Below, piece after piece: positions 41,629 to 50,420 of a stretch of 64,000 nucleotides of DNA. Origin of the DNA: Halarchaeum grantii (GTDB lineage: Archaea; Halobacteriota; Halobacteria; Halobacteriales; Halobacteriaceae); NCBI RefSeq assembly GCF_014647455.2, contig NZ_BMPF01000003.1, positions 248,001 through 312,000 of the forward strand, given 5' to 3'. Below the pieces are notes generated by a model that saw nothing but the letters and a program-made list of their open reading frames with translations, was not told the origin of the DNA and ran no database searches. The translations under genes and the position numbers were made by a program. Numbering within the stretch: the stretch's first letter is position 1; every line of letters begins with the position of its first letter.

Positions 41629-41749
41629 TGTGTAGTCACCGGGCGTCTCGCCGTCCGCGACGGCGACTGAGACGGAACCGGGTCGGTGTCGCATCGAAGC
41701 GCCGTCGCGCTCCCGGTCCGCCTCGGACCCGGCACTGGCGGCCGGCGGT

Positions 41750-44656
41750 TCAGGAGGGGGTGCCGAGGACGTCGTCCAAGACGGCGGCGAGCGCCTTCCG
41801 TAGGTGCTGGTGGAAGGTCGGCCCGGAGACGCCGAGGTCGGACGCGACCTCCTCGCCGGTCCGCTGGCGCGGCCACTCGAAGTAGCCGTTAGCGTGGGCG
41901 GCGCGGAGCGTCTGGAGCTGGCGGTCGGTCAACATCTCACCGAGGTCGTGGCGGACGGAAGACGCGGCGGTGTCGGGCGTCGCGGTTCGCCGCGAGAGGT
42001 CGGCCGAGGGGAGGTATGTGCGGACGCCGTCCGCGAACGCGCGGACGTCCGTGGACGGCCGCACGACGGCCGTCACGCTCCCACCGTCGGGCGTCGCGTG
42101 AATGTGCCGGATGGTCGCGGCGCGGTCGGCGAACGCCTCGACGACCGGCGTGTTCGAGACGACGAACGCGAGCAGCGTCGTGTCGGACGCCGAGCGAACG
42201 ACGTCGGCGTCCGTGACGGTGACGCTCTGCTCGGCGGCGGCGAGGACGTCGTCGGCGCCGCCATCGACGGTCGCGTACACCAGCCACGCGTCGTCGTGAG
42301 GGGCGACCGCGTCGACGTCGAGCGTCCGGTCGGCGCGGCGCGCGAGCGCGAACAGCGGGTCGTCGACGTCGTCGAGGTCGAACTCGAGTTCGAGCGAGCC
42401 ACCGGAGAGGAGCGTCTCGCTCCGCTCGACGGTGTCGAGGGCGTTCGCGATGTGCGCGGCGAGTTCGACGAGGACGTCGCGTTCCTCGCCGACGAACGCG
42501 TCGGGGACGCCCGCGTAGAGTTCGAGGACGCCGTAGTCGGTGTCGTTGTAGCGAAGCGGGAGCGTTATCGCGCTCCTGAACCCGCGTGCCATCGCCTCGC
42601 GCCGGAGGTCCGCGACGGTGGGGTCACGGAGGACGTCCTCGACGACGACGGGCTCGCCAGATTCGACGGCGCGGCGAGCGCGGCTGTGCTCGGCGTCGCG
42701 TTCGATGACGTAGTCGAGGAAGGACTCGCCCTCGCCCGCCCACGCGGCGACGTCGATGTCGGGGTCGAGCGTCCCGATCCACGCGAGCGCGTAGCGGTCG
42801 TCGGTAGCGAGGTTCTCGCAGACGGCGCGGAGGACGCTTCCGCGCGAGTCCGCCTGCACGAGCGCGCCCATGATGTCGCGAATGACGCGGTTCAGTCGGT
42901 TGAGGCGCTGGAGGTCGCGGTTCCGTTCGCGGAGCTGGACTTCCGTCTCGCGCAGGTCGGCTTCGCGGGCGGCGCGTTCGAGCGCGCTCGTCGCGTTCGT
43001 CACGAGGAGGTCGGCGACGGCGGCGTCGCGTTCGCCGAACGAGGACCGGTCGGGTGCACCGGCGACGAAGACCCCGTGGTCGCCGAGCGGGTACGCCATC
43101 GCGCTTCGGGCGTCCGGCCACGGCGCGTGCTCGGCGTCGAGGTCGTGTTCGACGACGGTGCGCTGGTCGACGAAGGCGTCCCAGACGAGGCGGCCGCCGC
43201 CCGACGCGTCGACCGGCGGGAGGTCGCCGTCGCCGGCGACGGGGCGGAGGCGGCCGTCGGCGTCGTCCCAGCGATAGACGGCGATACGGGGCGCATCGAG
43301 GACGTCGTGGGCCGCCTCGACGGTGATGTCGGCGACTTCGTCGGGGTCCGAGGCGCGCGAGAAGTCGTCCGAGCGCGCGTGGAGGATGGCGAGCGCGCGT
43401 TCGCGGTCGCGGAGCGCGGCGGTGCGCTCGATGCGGTCGAGGGCGGCCGTGGCGTTCGTCGCGAGGATGTCGGCGAGCGTCCACACGCGAGCGGGCGCGC
43501 TGTGTTCCTCGAGCCCGAAGACGAGGACGCCGTGCGACCCGAGCGGGACGTAGAGGGCGGCGTCGGCGAGTCCGCGCTCGCGGCCGTCGTCGATGTCGGC
43601 GACGGCGTACTGTTCGGGCGTCCCGGAGTGGTAGACGCGGACGGCGGGGGTGTCCTCCGTGAGGTCGTAGTGGAACGGCCCGCTGTCGGCGATATCGGCC
43701 GTCGCGGCGGCGGGAACGAGGCGCTCGGTCGCCTCCTCGACGAGGTAGACGACGCTGTGCGAGACGGGGACGACGTACTCGACGGTGTCGGCGACGGCGT
43801 CCACGACGGCGGTCCGGTCGTCGGCTTCGAGGAGTCGCGTGGCGGTATGCTGGAGGCCCTCGAACGCCCGCTCGTAGCGCTCGCGTTCCGTGAGGTCACG
43901 GCCGATGCCGGCGATGCCGACGACGTCGCCGTCGTCGCCGTAGAGCGGGGCGGCACTGAACTCGAAAGGGGTCGTCCCGCCGTCGTCGCGTTCGAGCGGG
44001 AGTCTGACCGTCACGGACTCGCCGTCGAGGACGGCGGCGATCGTGGCTTCGAGGGCGTCGTGATGCGTCGGTGGGACGACGTCGGCGGCGGTGAGTTCGG
44101 AGAGGTCGGCGTCGTCGTAGCCGGTGACGTCGCGGAGTTCGTCGCTCCAGTAGAGCGGCGTGCCGTCGGGCGAGGAGACGTAGATGACGTCGTCGAGCGC
44201 GCCGAGAACGGTGTCGACGAACGAGAGGTACTCGTCGAGCACGGCGTCGCGGTGGTAGCGGCGGATGGCGTCGCTCGCGGTGTCGAGGAGGTGCTCGGCG
44301 AGCGCGCGTATGCTGTCAGAGCCGTCCTTCCGGAGGTAGCTCGTGACGGACGCGTCGATGGCGTCGCTCGCGACGCGCTCGCTCCCCTCGGCCGTGAGGA
44401 GGACGAACGGGAAGCGCTCGTCGCGCGCTCGGACGGCGGCGAGGAGTTCGAGGCCGGTCCGCTCGGGCATCGAGTAGTCGCTCACGATGCAGTCGGCCGT
44501 TTCGTCCTCGACGGCGGCGAGGGCGTCCGTGGGGTCGGTGGTCGTCGAGACGTCGACGCCGTCGTCGGCCGCGCGCTCGAGATGCGTCTGCAGGAGGTCG
44601 AGGAACGCCGGGTCGTCGTCGACGAGGAGGAGGCGGTACGGGTCGGAGACGAGCAT
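41750..44656 (-). CDS. Multidomain receiver-PAS-GAF-HTH_10 regulator (bat type)
   Basis: A 968-residue regulator. Residues 1-120 are an intact receiver (D13/D14, phosphoacceptor D60 in IVSDYSMPERTG, Lys in YLRKD). A PAS domain (about 145-260) and three GAF-like domains (about 265-405, 420-570, 590-745) follow; ENLATDDRYALAWIG and GVLELYAG mark the last GAF. A BAT-type domain (about 750-890) and the HTH_10 (LTDRQLQTLRAAHANGYFEW, then VASDLGVSGPTFHQHLRKAL) end the protein. It links phosphorelay to DNA binding. The cognate kinase is not obvious; the start MLVSDPYRLLL (44656) has a GCATACCC element about 32 nt upstream. Confidence 0.88.
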   Translation of the reverse strand: MLVSDPYRLLLVDDDPAFLDLLQTHLERAADDGVDVSTTTDPTDALAAVEDETADCIVSDYSMPERTGLELLAAVRARDERFPFVLLTAEGSERVASDAIDASVTSYLRKDGSDSIRALAEHLLDTASDAIRRYHRDAVLDEYLSFVDTVLGALDDVIYVSSPDGTPLYWSDELRDVTGYDDADLSELTAADVVPPTHHDALEATIAAVLDGESVTVRLPLERDDGGTTPFEFSAAPLYGDDGDVVGIAGIGRDLTERERYERAFEGLQHTATRLLEADDRTAVVDAVADTVEYVVPVSHSVVYLVEEATERLVPAAATADIADSGPFHYDLTEDTPAVRVYHSGTPEQYAVADIDDGRERGLADAALYVPLGSHGVLVFGLEEHSAPARVWTLADILATNATAALDRIERTAALRDRERALAILHARSDDFSRASDPDEVADITVEAAHDVLDAPRIAVYRWDDADGRLRPVAGDGDLPPVDASGGGRLVWDAFVDQRTVVEHDLDAEHAPWPDARSAMAYPLGDHGVFVAGAPDRSSFGERDAAVADLLVTNATSALERAAREADLRETEVQLRERNRDLQRLNRLNRVIRDIMGALVQADSRGSVLRAVCENLATDDRYALAWIGTLDPDIDVAAWAGEGESFLDYVIERDAEHSRARRAVESGEPVVVEDVLRDPTVADLRREAMARGFRSAITLPLRYNDTDYGVLELYAGVPDAFVGEERDVLVELAAHIANALDTVERSETLLSGGSLELEFDLDDVDDPLFALARRADRTLDVDAVAPHDDAWLVYATVDGGADDVLAAAEQSVTVTDADVVRSASDTTLLAFVVSNTPVVEAFADRAATIRHIHATPDGGSVTAVVRPSTDVRAFADGVRTYLPSADLSRRTATPDTAASSVRHDLGEMLTDRQLQTLRAAHANGYFEWPRQRTGEEVASDLGVSGPTFHQHLRKALAAVLDDVLGTPS

Positions 44657-44726
44657 TCGGGTTCCCACCTAGAGCGAGCGAACGGGTATGCGTTTCGCGG
44701 TTTTCGAGCCGTGAGCGGGGGGTGTC

Positions 44727-45728
44727 TCAGTCCTCGGTCGAGTTCGCGCGCGGCGTGTACCGGTAGCGCGCGGCCGGCGTGAGGACGACGTAGTGGCCCG
44801 ATTCGGCGTCGTGGACGACGCGCCCGTCCACGTCGATGGCGACGTCGACGAGGTCCTCGAGCGTCGCGACGTCGACGACCGCGTCCGCCGTGTCGGGCGG
44901 CACGCGTCCGGCCGAGATCCACGCGTCGTAGCGGTGTCGGTGCAGGTCCTCGGCGACGGCCGCGAGCGACGGGCGGTAGGCGCGATGCCACGCGAGGACG
45001 CCGGCGGCGGTGAGCGCGAGCACCGCGCCGAGGCCGCCGAGCGCGGGGGGCGGAACGAGCCGTGCGGACGGCACGGGTACGGTCCGCGTTCGCGGCGTGT
45101 CGTGGTCGCGCGCATTCGACGGCGTCGCGGCGTCGTACCAGTCGCCGTGGAACGTGAGCGGCGCGCGCTCGGTGACCGTCCCGGTGTAGCCGGCGAGCGT
45201 GTAGGTCGCGTTCGCCCGGACGGCGACGCTCACCGTGCCGGCGCCGCCGACGTCCGCGCGGTGGGTGGCGAGGCGCTCGCGCACGCGCTCGGTGTCGATC
45301 GCGACCGGGGTGGCGAGCGCGCGCGTGTCGGACGCGGTCCGGGTGGTGAGCGGGACGCGGCGCGTCCAGAACGTCTCGCCGTCGCGCGTCGCGGAGTAGA
45401 CGAGCGTCACGGTCTGTGTGACCGAGTCGAAAGAGGCGTTCGAACTGGCTAGTGTCGCTGTCATGCGGAGCGTCGGCGCCTCGCGCGGGATGACGGCGGG
45501 GTCGCGGAGGACGGTCCCGGAGTCGTAGAGCGACGTGTTCTCGGTGACGGTGGCGTTCGCGTCGAACGCGAGCGTGGCGCGCTGGGCGTTCTCGCGGTCG
45601 GTGACGTCGGTCGTGGGCGGGTGCGTCGCCGTCCAGCCGGCGGCGCCGAACGCCACGAGCGCGAGGACGCCGAGGACGAGCGCGACCTGCGGGCCGCGTT
45701 TCGCGAGGAGGTAGGTGAGTCGGAGCAT
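44727..45728 (-). CDS. DUF5305-like membrane protein of the SipW cassette
   Basis: A 333-residue protein with an N-terminal helix (about 14-34), an extracellular domain of about 190 residues rich in Thr/Asn (ATLAFDANATVTENTSLYDS, TFWTRRVPLTT), a second helix near 230-250 and a cytoplasmic alpha/beta tail (DAWISAGRVPP, YVVLTPAARYRYTP). This layout is that of haloarchaeal DUF5305 proteins, which commonly accompany signal peptidases. It begins 5 nt after the preceding secreted-protein gene, last in the four-gene unit. A role in assembling or anchoring the secreted subunits is inferred. Confidence 0.72.
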   Translation of the reverse strand: MLRLTYLLAKRGPQVALVLGVLALVAFGAAGWTATHPPTTDVTDRENAQRATLAFDANATVTENTSLYDSGTVLRDPAVIPREAPTLRMTATLASSNASFDSVTQTVTLVYSATRDGETFWTRRVPLTTRTASDTRALATPVAIDTERVRERLATHRADVGGAGTVSVAVRANATYTLAGYTGTVTERAPLTFHGDWYDAATPSNARDHDTPRTRTVPVPSARLVPPPALGGLGAVLALTAAGVLAWHRAYRPSLAAVAEDLHRHRYDAWISAGRVPPDTADAVVDVATLEDLVDVAIDVDGRVVHDAESGHYVVLTPAARYRYTPRANSTED

Positions 45729-45733
45729 ACGTA

Positions 45734-46234
45734 TCAGGTCGTGACGGTAGTCGAACGGTTCGGTGCGGAGACGGTGACGCCGGCCCCGTCGGCCTCGACG
45801 TCGAAGGCGAGCGAGCTGCCGTCGCTCGCGGTCCCGTCGACGGCGACGTCGACGGTCCGGTTCGCGCCCGCCGCGAGGGTGACCGACGCGCTGTCGCCGA
45901 CGGTCGCGCCGTCGACGACGAGGTCGGCGTCGCTCGCGGCGTCACCCCGGAGCACGACGGTGACGGTGGTGGACTGACCGAGGTAGTTCGTGACGGTGAC
46001 GAGTCGGCTCGTCTCGTTCGCGGTGACGGCGTCGGCGACGTCGAGCGCGAGGAGGCCGTTCGCGTCGGAGGCGACGGGGACGGACGACCCACGGTCGAGC
46101 GCGCCCGTCGTGTACGCACCGCTACCGGCGACGCCGTAGGCGAGCGCGCCGACGAGCGCGAGCGAGAGGACGGCGACGAGCGTCGTGTGCGACCACCCGC
46201 CGGACCGGCTCCGACTCCGGCGTCGGCGACTCAC
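45734..46234 (-). CDS. TasA/DUF1102-like secreted subunit B
   Basis: A 166-residue protein beginning at GTG 46234, which overlaps the signal peptidase stop as GTGA. A basic head (SRRRRSRSRSGG) precedes a hydrophobic helix (TLVAVLSLALVGALAYGVAG), then GSGAYTTGALDRGSS, and a beta-rich domain (LVTVTNYLGQSTTVTVVLRG). The motif (F/Y)TT..(V/L)DR directly after the helix is shared with the subunit at 47252, as is GL(I/L)AL about 20 residues later. Such proteins are SipW-dependent in TasA-like systems. It probably is a minor subunit or anchor of the fibre. Confidence 0.7.
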   Translation of the reverse strand: MSRRRRSRSRSGGWSHTTLVAVLSLALVGALAYGVAGSGAYTTGALDRGSSVPVASDANGLLALDVADAVTANETSRLVTVTNYLGQSTTVTVVLRGDAASDADLVVDGATVGDSASVTLAAGANRTVDVAVDGTASDGSSLAFDVEADGAGVTVSAPNRSTTVTT

Positions 46235-47235
46235 TCGAACCCCTCCACGAGGAGGCGGCGGAGCCGCGACCGGGACGCCCGCAGCCGCTCGCCGCCGTCG
46301 ACGACGAGGGCGACGAGCGCGAACAGCGGGGCGAACGCGAGTGCGGTGCAGGCGAACGCGGCGAGCAGCGGGTGGATGGCGTCCAGTCGCGCGACGGTCC
46401 CCTGCGGGAGGACGGCCGGATAGCTCCGTATCGCGACTTCCACGGGGACCGGGCCGGGCGTCGCGGGTGCGCGAACGGTACCGGTGGCGGTGACGGCGGT
46501 GGCGTTTCGCGTCGTCTCGACGGCGTGCAGGCCGGTGGTGTGGACGACGCGGGTCGCCCACGGCTGGTCGGCGACGCCGACGGCGTAGGAGACGGTCTGC
46601 GCGGTGCCGACGGCGAGCGTCGAGGCGGAGCCGGTCGCCGTCGCGTCCTCCACGGCGAGGAAGGTCTCGGAGTGCGACGCGCCGCCGAACGCGACGACCG
46701 CCGCGGTCCCGAGGAGGCCGGCGACGAGTAGCGGGTAGACGACGCTTCGCGCGCGTTCGGGTCGGTCGCTCGCGGGGGCGTCGCGGCGCGCGCCGAGGAG
46801 GCCGGCGGCGGCGAGCGCGCCGATGAGGACGGCGACGTTCTCGCGGGCGATCCGGACGGCGCGCCCGAGGCCCGGGAGGAGCACGGGGTCGCCGTTCCAC
46901 GTCAGCACCGCGCCGACGATGGCGTCGCGCGCCACGGGCGGGTAGCCGGCGCGCTGGTCGGTCACGGGGTTGTTGTCGCCGCGCGTGAGGTAGCCCTCGG
47001 GCGTCTCACCGACGACGCGGTGCGTGGTGTAGTCGCCGCGCGCGGCGCTCCAGAAGGTCACGATGTCGCCGGATTCGACGTCCCCGGCGGGGACGACGAC
47101 GTAGCCGTCGCCGACGCCGATGGTGGGCTCCATGCTGTCCGAGTAGACGTACGACACCTGTACGGGCGCACCGGCGGGTGCGGCGACGAGCAGTGTCGAG
47201 AGCACGAGGACGGCGAGAACGGCGATGCGGAACAA
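46231..47235 (-). CDS. SipW-type archaeal signal peptidase I with C-terminal membrane extension
   Basis: A 334-residue membrane protease. After an N-terminal helix, catalytic Ser34 sits in YSDSMEPTIG, His72 in YTTHRVVGE (His replaces the bacterial Lys) and Asp87 in LTRGDNNPVTD: the archaeal/ER/SipW Ser-His-Asp type. Residues 120-334 add three to four helices and an outer domain (SHSETFLAVEDATATGSAS) not found in a minimal peptidase. It is encoded between two TasA-like genes, 16 nt after the first and overlapping the second, so it likely processes these proteins rather than general secretion substrates. Confidence 0.88.
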   Translation of the reverse strand: MFRIAVLAVLVLSTLLVAAPAGAPVQVSYVYSDSMEPTIGVGDGYVVVPAGDVESGDIVTFWSAARGDYTTHRVVGETPEGYLTRGDNNPVTDQRAGYPPVARDAIVGAVLTWNGDPVLLPGLGRAVRIARENVAVLIGALAAAGLLGARRDAPASDRPERARSVVYPLLVAGLLGTAAVVAFGGASHSETFLAVEDATATGSASTLAVGTAQTVSYAVGVADQPWATRVVHTTGLHAVETTRNATAVTATGTVRAPATPGPVPVEVAIRSYPAVLPQGTVARLDAIHPLLAAFACTALAFAPLFALVALVVDGGERLRASRSRLRRLLVEGFE

Positions 47236-47251
47236 GAACGGGGAGAGGTGC

Positions 47252-47797
47252 TTAGGCGTTGACCGTGACCGTCCCGGAGAGGTCGGTGCTGTTGTTGAGG
47301 CCGGTGGTGTCGACGCTCACGACGACGTAGTGCGTCTCGTCGGGATCGGCGGTGAAGGTAGTACTGGTCGTGTCGACGGCGGTGCCCACGTACCCGCCCG
47401 TGGAGTTGTAGACTGCGAGCTCGACGTTATCGCCAGAGGGGTCGGTGTTGTCGAACGCGTAGCCGAGCTCGAAGCTGTGCGAGGCGGCGCCGTTGTTGGT
47501 GACGTTGAACGCGTACGTCGGCGAGGAGGTCGTGTTGTCGCCGATGCTGAACGTGCTGTCGCCGTTGACGCCGGAGGCGGCGCTGTTCGTGAAGTCGATG
47601 GTGAGCTGGCCGTTGCTCCCGGTCCGGACGAGGTCGGTCGAGGCGTTCCCGGGACTGAGCGCGATCAGACCGGCGTCGTCAGCGACGACGTCCATCGTGG
47701 ACGTCCGGTCGACGGACGCGGTCGTGAACGCGCTCGCGCCGACGGCGGACGCGATGACGACGATTCCAAGTGCGAGTGCAGCGATTTTGAGACGCAT
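47252..47797 (-). CDS. TasA/DUF1102-like secreted subunit A (major fibre candidate)
   Basis: A 181-residue secreted protein. The signal peptide MRLKIAALALGIVVIASAVG ends near ASA-FTT, followed by FTTASVDRTSTMDVVADDAG, a motif shared with subunit B. The mature part is Thr/Asn/Ser/Gly-rich beta sequence (YAFNVTNNGAASHSFELG) with many N-x-S/T sequons for N-glycosylation. It resembles archaeal DUF1102 proteins, a family related to TasA and archaeal bundling pili, whose subunits join by donor strands. It is first in the four-gene unit; a weak CCTTTCC element lies about 32 nt upstream. Confidence 0.75.
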   Translation of the reverse strand: MRLKIAALALGIVVIASAVGASAFTTASVDRTSTMDVVADDAGLIALSPGNASTDLVRTGSNGQLTIDFTNSAASGVNGDSTFSIGDNTTSSPTYAFNVTNNGAASHSFELGYAFDNTDPSGDNVELAVYNSTGGYVGTAVDTTSTTFTADPDETHYVVVSVDTTGLNNSTDLSGTVTVNA

Positions 47798-47943
47798 ACA
47801 GACTAAACAGAGTACGTTCGGACCGGAAAGGTCGCTGTCTATTCACTTACCCGCGCGCGTCGAGAGCCTATCTGAATAGGGTCGGGGGCCGACGGCGGTG
47901 ACGGGGAGACAGAGCTATGGGCCTGTGGTCGCTGGGTCGTGCC

Positions 47944-48396
47944 ATGGCTGAACAGAGCACGTACCGACGCCTCGTCGGCATCTACGCGAAGGACGCGACG
48001 GCGACGGCGACGGGGGTCGTGATCGCACTCGTCGCGTTCTTCGGGCTCCCGGTCGGGCCCATCGAGGTACGACTACTGCTCGCGCTCGCGGTCGTCGGGA
48101 CGCTGTTGAACCTCTTCGAGTTGCACGCGCCGGAGGAGCGAACGCGGGGGTTCACGGTCGCGTGGGTGCTCGCCGGCGGCGCCCTCACGGTCGCGTTGTT
48201 CGTCGTCGGCTTCCTGCTCGCCGCGCCGTTCGTCGAGGCGGTGTACGCGGGCCTCGCGTCGTTCCTCGTCACCTCCATCGGCCAGTACGTCGCGGTGGTG
48301 TCGACGAAGCCCATCTGGGGCGACGAGGAGGAGGAAGAGGACGCGGAGCGGCCGGGGTCGGAGTTACCTACGCAGGGGCGGGGAGGTCGTAGGTGA
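47944..48396 (+). CDS. Small membrane protein with acidic tail
   Basis: A 150-residue protein with three to four helices (ATATGVVIALVAFFGLPVG, VRLLLALAVVGTLLNLF, VAWVLAGGALTVALFVVGFL, AGLASFLVTSIGQYVAVVS) and an acidic C-terminal tail (DEEEEEDAERP). The start MAEQSTYRRLVGIY at 47944 is preferred, since the ATG at 47917 is inside the TATA-like GCTATGG. Its end overlaps the convergent SDR gene by 29 nt. I do not recognise the family. Confidence 0.68.
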   Translation: MAEQSTYRRLVGIYAKDATATATGVVIALVAFFGLPVGPIEVRLLLALAVVGTLLNLFELHAPEERTRGFTVAWVLAGGALTVALFVVGFLLAAPFVEAVYAGLASFLVTSIGQYVAVVSTKPIWGDEEEEEDAERPGSELPTQGRGGRR

Positions 48397-49321
48397 CGCC
48401 GGTCAGTTCCTCGGAGACCGACCAGAGGCGCCGGGCGGTCGCGCGGTCGTAGGAGCGCTCGCTCGACTCCTGCGTGGTCGGGTGCCCGCGCATGTTCCGG
48501 AAGCCGCCGGGGCCGACGTACTCGCCGCCGTCGACGCTCGGGTGGGTGGCGGCGTAGAGGAGCGGCCACGCGCCCCGCTCGGCGGACTGCGCGAGGAGGG
48601 CGTTCGCGGCCTCCATGAGGAGGACGCGGAGGCGCGAGCCCTCGGCCTCGGGGCCGCGCCGCTGGAGGTTCGTCGCGGCGTAGCCGGGGTGGCAGGCGAC
48701 GCTCGTGACGCTGGCGCTCGCGGCGCGCAGCCGGCGGTCGAGCTCGTAGGCGAAGAGGACGTTCGCGAGTTTCGACTGCGCGTACGCGCCCCACTTCTCG
48801 TAGTCGACCTCGCCGTGGAGGTCCTCGAAGTCGATGCGGCCGTTCTCGTGGACGCCGCTCGACTGCGTGACGACGCGGGACTCGCCGGTGGTCCGCCGGA
48901 GGACGGGGAGGAGGCCGGCGGTGAGCGCGAAGTGCCCGAGATGGTTGACGCCGAACTGTGTCTCGAAGCCCTGCGCGGTCTCGGAGCGCGGAATCGCCAT
49001 CACGCCCGCGTTGTTGCAGAGGACGTCGAGCGCGTCGAACTCGCTCCCGTACCAGTCGACGAACGCGCGCACGGAGTCGAGGTCCGCGAGGTCGAGTTCG
49101 CGGACGGTGAGTGACGCGCCCGGGTAGTCGGCTTCGACGTCGGCCTTCGCGTCGCGGCCGCGCTCGGTGCTCCGACACGCCATGACGACGTGCGCGCCGC
49201 TCGCGGCGAACGCCTCCGTCGCCTCGTAGCCGATACCGCTGTTCGCGCCGGTGACGACGACGGTCCGGCCGGCCTGTGCGGGCATCTCGGTCGGCGTCCA
49301 CTCGGCTGACTCGTCGAACAT
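48368..49321 (-). CDS. Short-chain dehydrogenase (retinol dehydrogenase/WWOX-like)
   Basis: A 317-residue SDR. TGANSGIG at 24-31, CNNAGVM, QSSGVH and YAQSKLAN (Tyr and Lys of the active site) are present; CRSTERG after strand two suggests NADP. The longer C-terminal region (YVGPGGFRNMRGHPTTQ) fits the retinol-dehydrogenase-like group used on lipid or isoprenoid carbonyls. ATG 49321 is 28 nt from GTTATACG. No metabolic partners lie nearby. Confidence 0.85.
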   Translation of the reverse strand: MFDESAEWTPTEMPAQAGRTVVVTGANSGIGYEATEAFAASGAHVVMACRSTERGRDAKADVEADYPGASLTVRELDLADLDSVRAFVDWYGSEFDALDVLCNNAGVMAIPRSETAQGFETQFGVNHLGHFALTAGLLPVLRRTTGESRVVTQSSGVHENGRIDFEDLHGEVDYEKWGAYAQSKLANVLFAYELDRRLRAASASVTSVACHPGYAATNLQRRGPEAEGSRLRVLLMEAANALLAQSAERGAWPLLYAATHPSVDGGEYVGPGGFRNMRGHPTTQESSERSYDRATARRLWSVSEELTGVTYDLPAPA

Positions 49322-49381
49322 GCGTTCAACTCGCACCGCCAGCCGTATAACTCGTGTCGCCGCGGTGTGTGCCGCCGCGAC

Positions 49382-50308
49382 TCACTCGGCCGCGGCGACG
49401 AGGGCGAGCGCGCGCGAGACTGCGTCGCGGGCGTCCGTGCCGAAGACGTAGCAGACGGGTTCGACGCCGTACGCGCCGCGGTGATAGGCGACGGCGGGGA
49501 CGCCGTCCGCGAACGCGCGCCGGAGCTCCGCGTCGCGGCCGTCGTAGTCGGCGTCGAACTCGACAGGGTCGTCGCCTCGCTCGCGGGCGGCGTCGAGGAG
49601 GGCGTCGCTCGTCGCGAGATTGAGCGCACCCCGTATCGTCGCGTCGCGCTCGTTGGCGGCGAGGAGCGCGCCGGCGACGTGCTGGGACGCGCCGAAGGCG
49701 GGGTCGGAGGGGACGTCGATACGCCCGCGAACGGCGTGGACGCGCCCGGGGACGGCGGCGACGTCCGCCTCTCCCGTGGGGTCGGGGAGCGCGCTCGCGA
49801 CGTTCGTCCCGACGTTCGGGACGTGTGCGGCGGCGTCGGCGTCGGCGGCGAGCGTGCGGACGGCGACGCGGACGTCGCGGAGGCGCTCGCGTTCGCGCGC
49901 GGCGGCCGCATCGGGTCCGCGCACGCAGAGGTCGCATTCGAGGCCGTCGAGCGCGGGCATCGCCTCCTCGTGGAGCGCGCAGACGGGACCCCGGTCGACG
50001 AACGACTGGAGGAGGGTCTCGATTTCGACGAGCGCGTCGTAGGCGTCGAGGTCGCCGTCGACCCAGCCGTCGGCGACGCGCGCCGCGGTCCGCCGGAGGC
50101 GCTCGTCGTCCGCGAGACGCTCCTCGACGTGCGCCTGCCCCGCGAGGTACTTGCTCACCGCGGCCTGCGTGATGCCGAGGAACTCGCCGATTTCGCGCTG
50201 GGCGCAGCCGCGCTCGGCGAGTTCGTGCGCGAGCGCGACGCGAACGGCGGGGACGAACGACTCGGCGACGATTTCGGCCGGGAGGCGGAGTCCGTCTCGC
50301 TGCTCCAT
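49382..50308 (-). CDS. ThiR-like regulator (HTH plus ThiN-type domain)
   Basis: A 308-residue regulator. The HTH (CAQREIGEFLGITQAAVSKY) is at about 35-54. A central Cys segment (GPVCALHEEAMPALDGLECD) could hold a metal. The C-terminal 140 residues resemble the ThiN thiamine-phosphate-synthase domain (HVPNVGTNVASALP, DPAFGASQHVAGALLAA, NLATSDALL). HTH-ThiN fusions are the archaeal ThiR thiamine regulators, which sense thiamine phosphates. It is divergent from tenA, and motif TTATACMACMMA sites lie at its own, tenA and thiV promoters. Its promoter GGTATGG is centred about 30 nt upstream of ATG 50308. Confidence 0.83.
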   Translation of the reverse strand: MEQRDGLRLPAEIVAESFVPAVRVALAHELAERGCAQREIGEFLGITQAAVSKYLAGQAHVEERLADDERLRRTAARVADGWVDGDLDAYDALVEIETLLQSFVDRGPVCALHEEAMPALDGLECDLCVRGPDAAAARERERLRDVRVAVRTLAADADAAAHVPNVGTNVASALPDPTGEADVAAVPGRVHAVRGRIDVPSDPAFGASQHVAGALLAANERDATIRGALNLATSDALLDAARERGDDPVEFDADYDGRDAELRRAFADGVPAVAYHRGAYGVEPVCYVFGTDARDAVSRALALVAAAE

Positions 50309-50321
50309 CGGTGACTACTGG

Positions 50322-50337
50322 ATTATACCACCCAACC
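50322..50337. promoter_or_regulatory. Putative ThiR operator at the regulator's own promoter
   Basis: ATTATACCACCCAACC shares TTATACCAC with the copies at 50377 and 51731. It lies between the regulator's TATA-like box (near 50338 on the minus strand) and its start codon at 50308, where a bound protein would block transcription. Confidence 0.5.
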
Positions 50338-50365
50338 ATACCTCTGTCGGTGGCGGGACGGCGAG

Positions 50366-50400
50366 GGTATAATTGAGTTATACAACAAACTATTACCCGT
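50366..50400. promoter_or_regulatory. tenA promoter with ThiR-type site
   Basis: GTATAA-TTGAG-TTATAC (50367-50383) is a perfect 6 bp inverted repeat. Its right half is part of GTTATACAACAAAC (50377-50390), the second copy of the shared motif. CTATTACC (about 50390-50397) acts as TATA box, about 27 nt before the tenA ATG, so the site lies just upstream of TATA. Confidence 0.55.
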
Positions 50401-50420
50401 ATCGCCGCCCCCGTTAGCGC

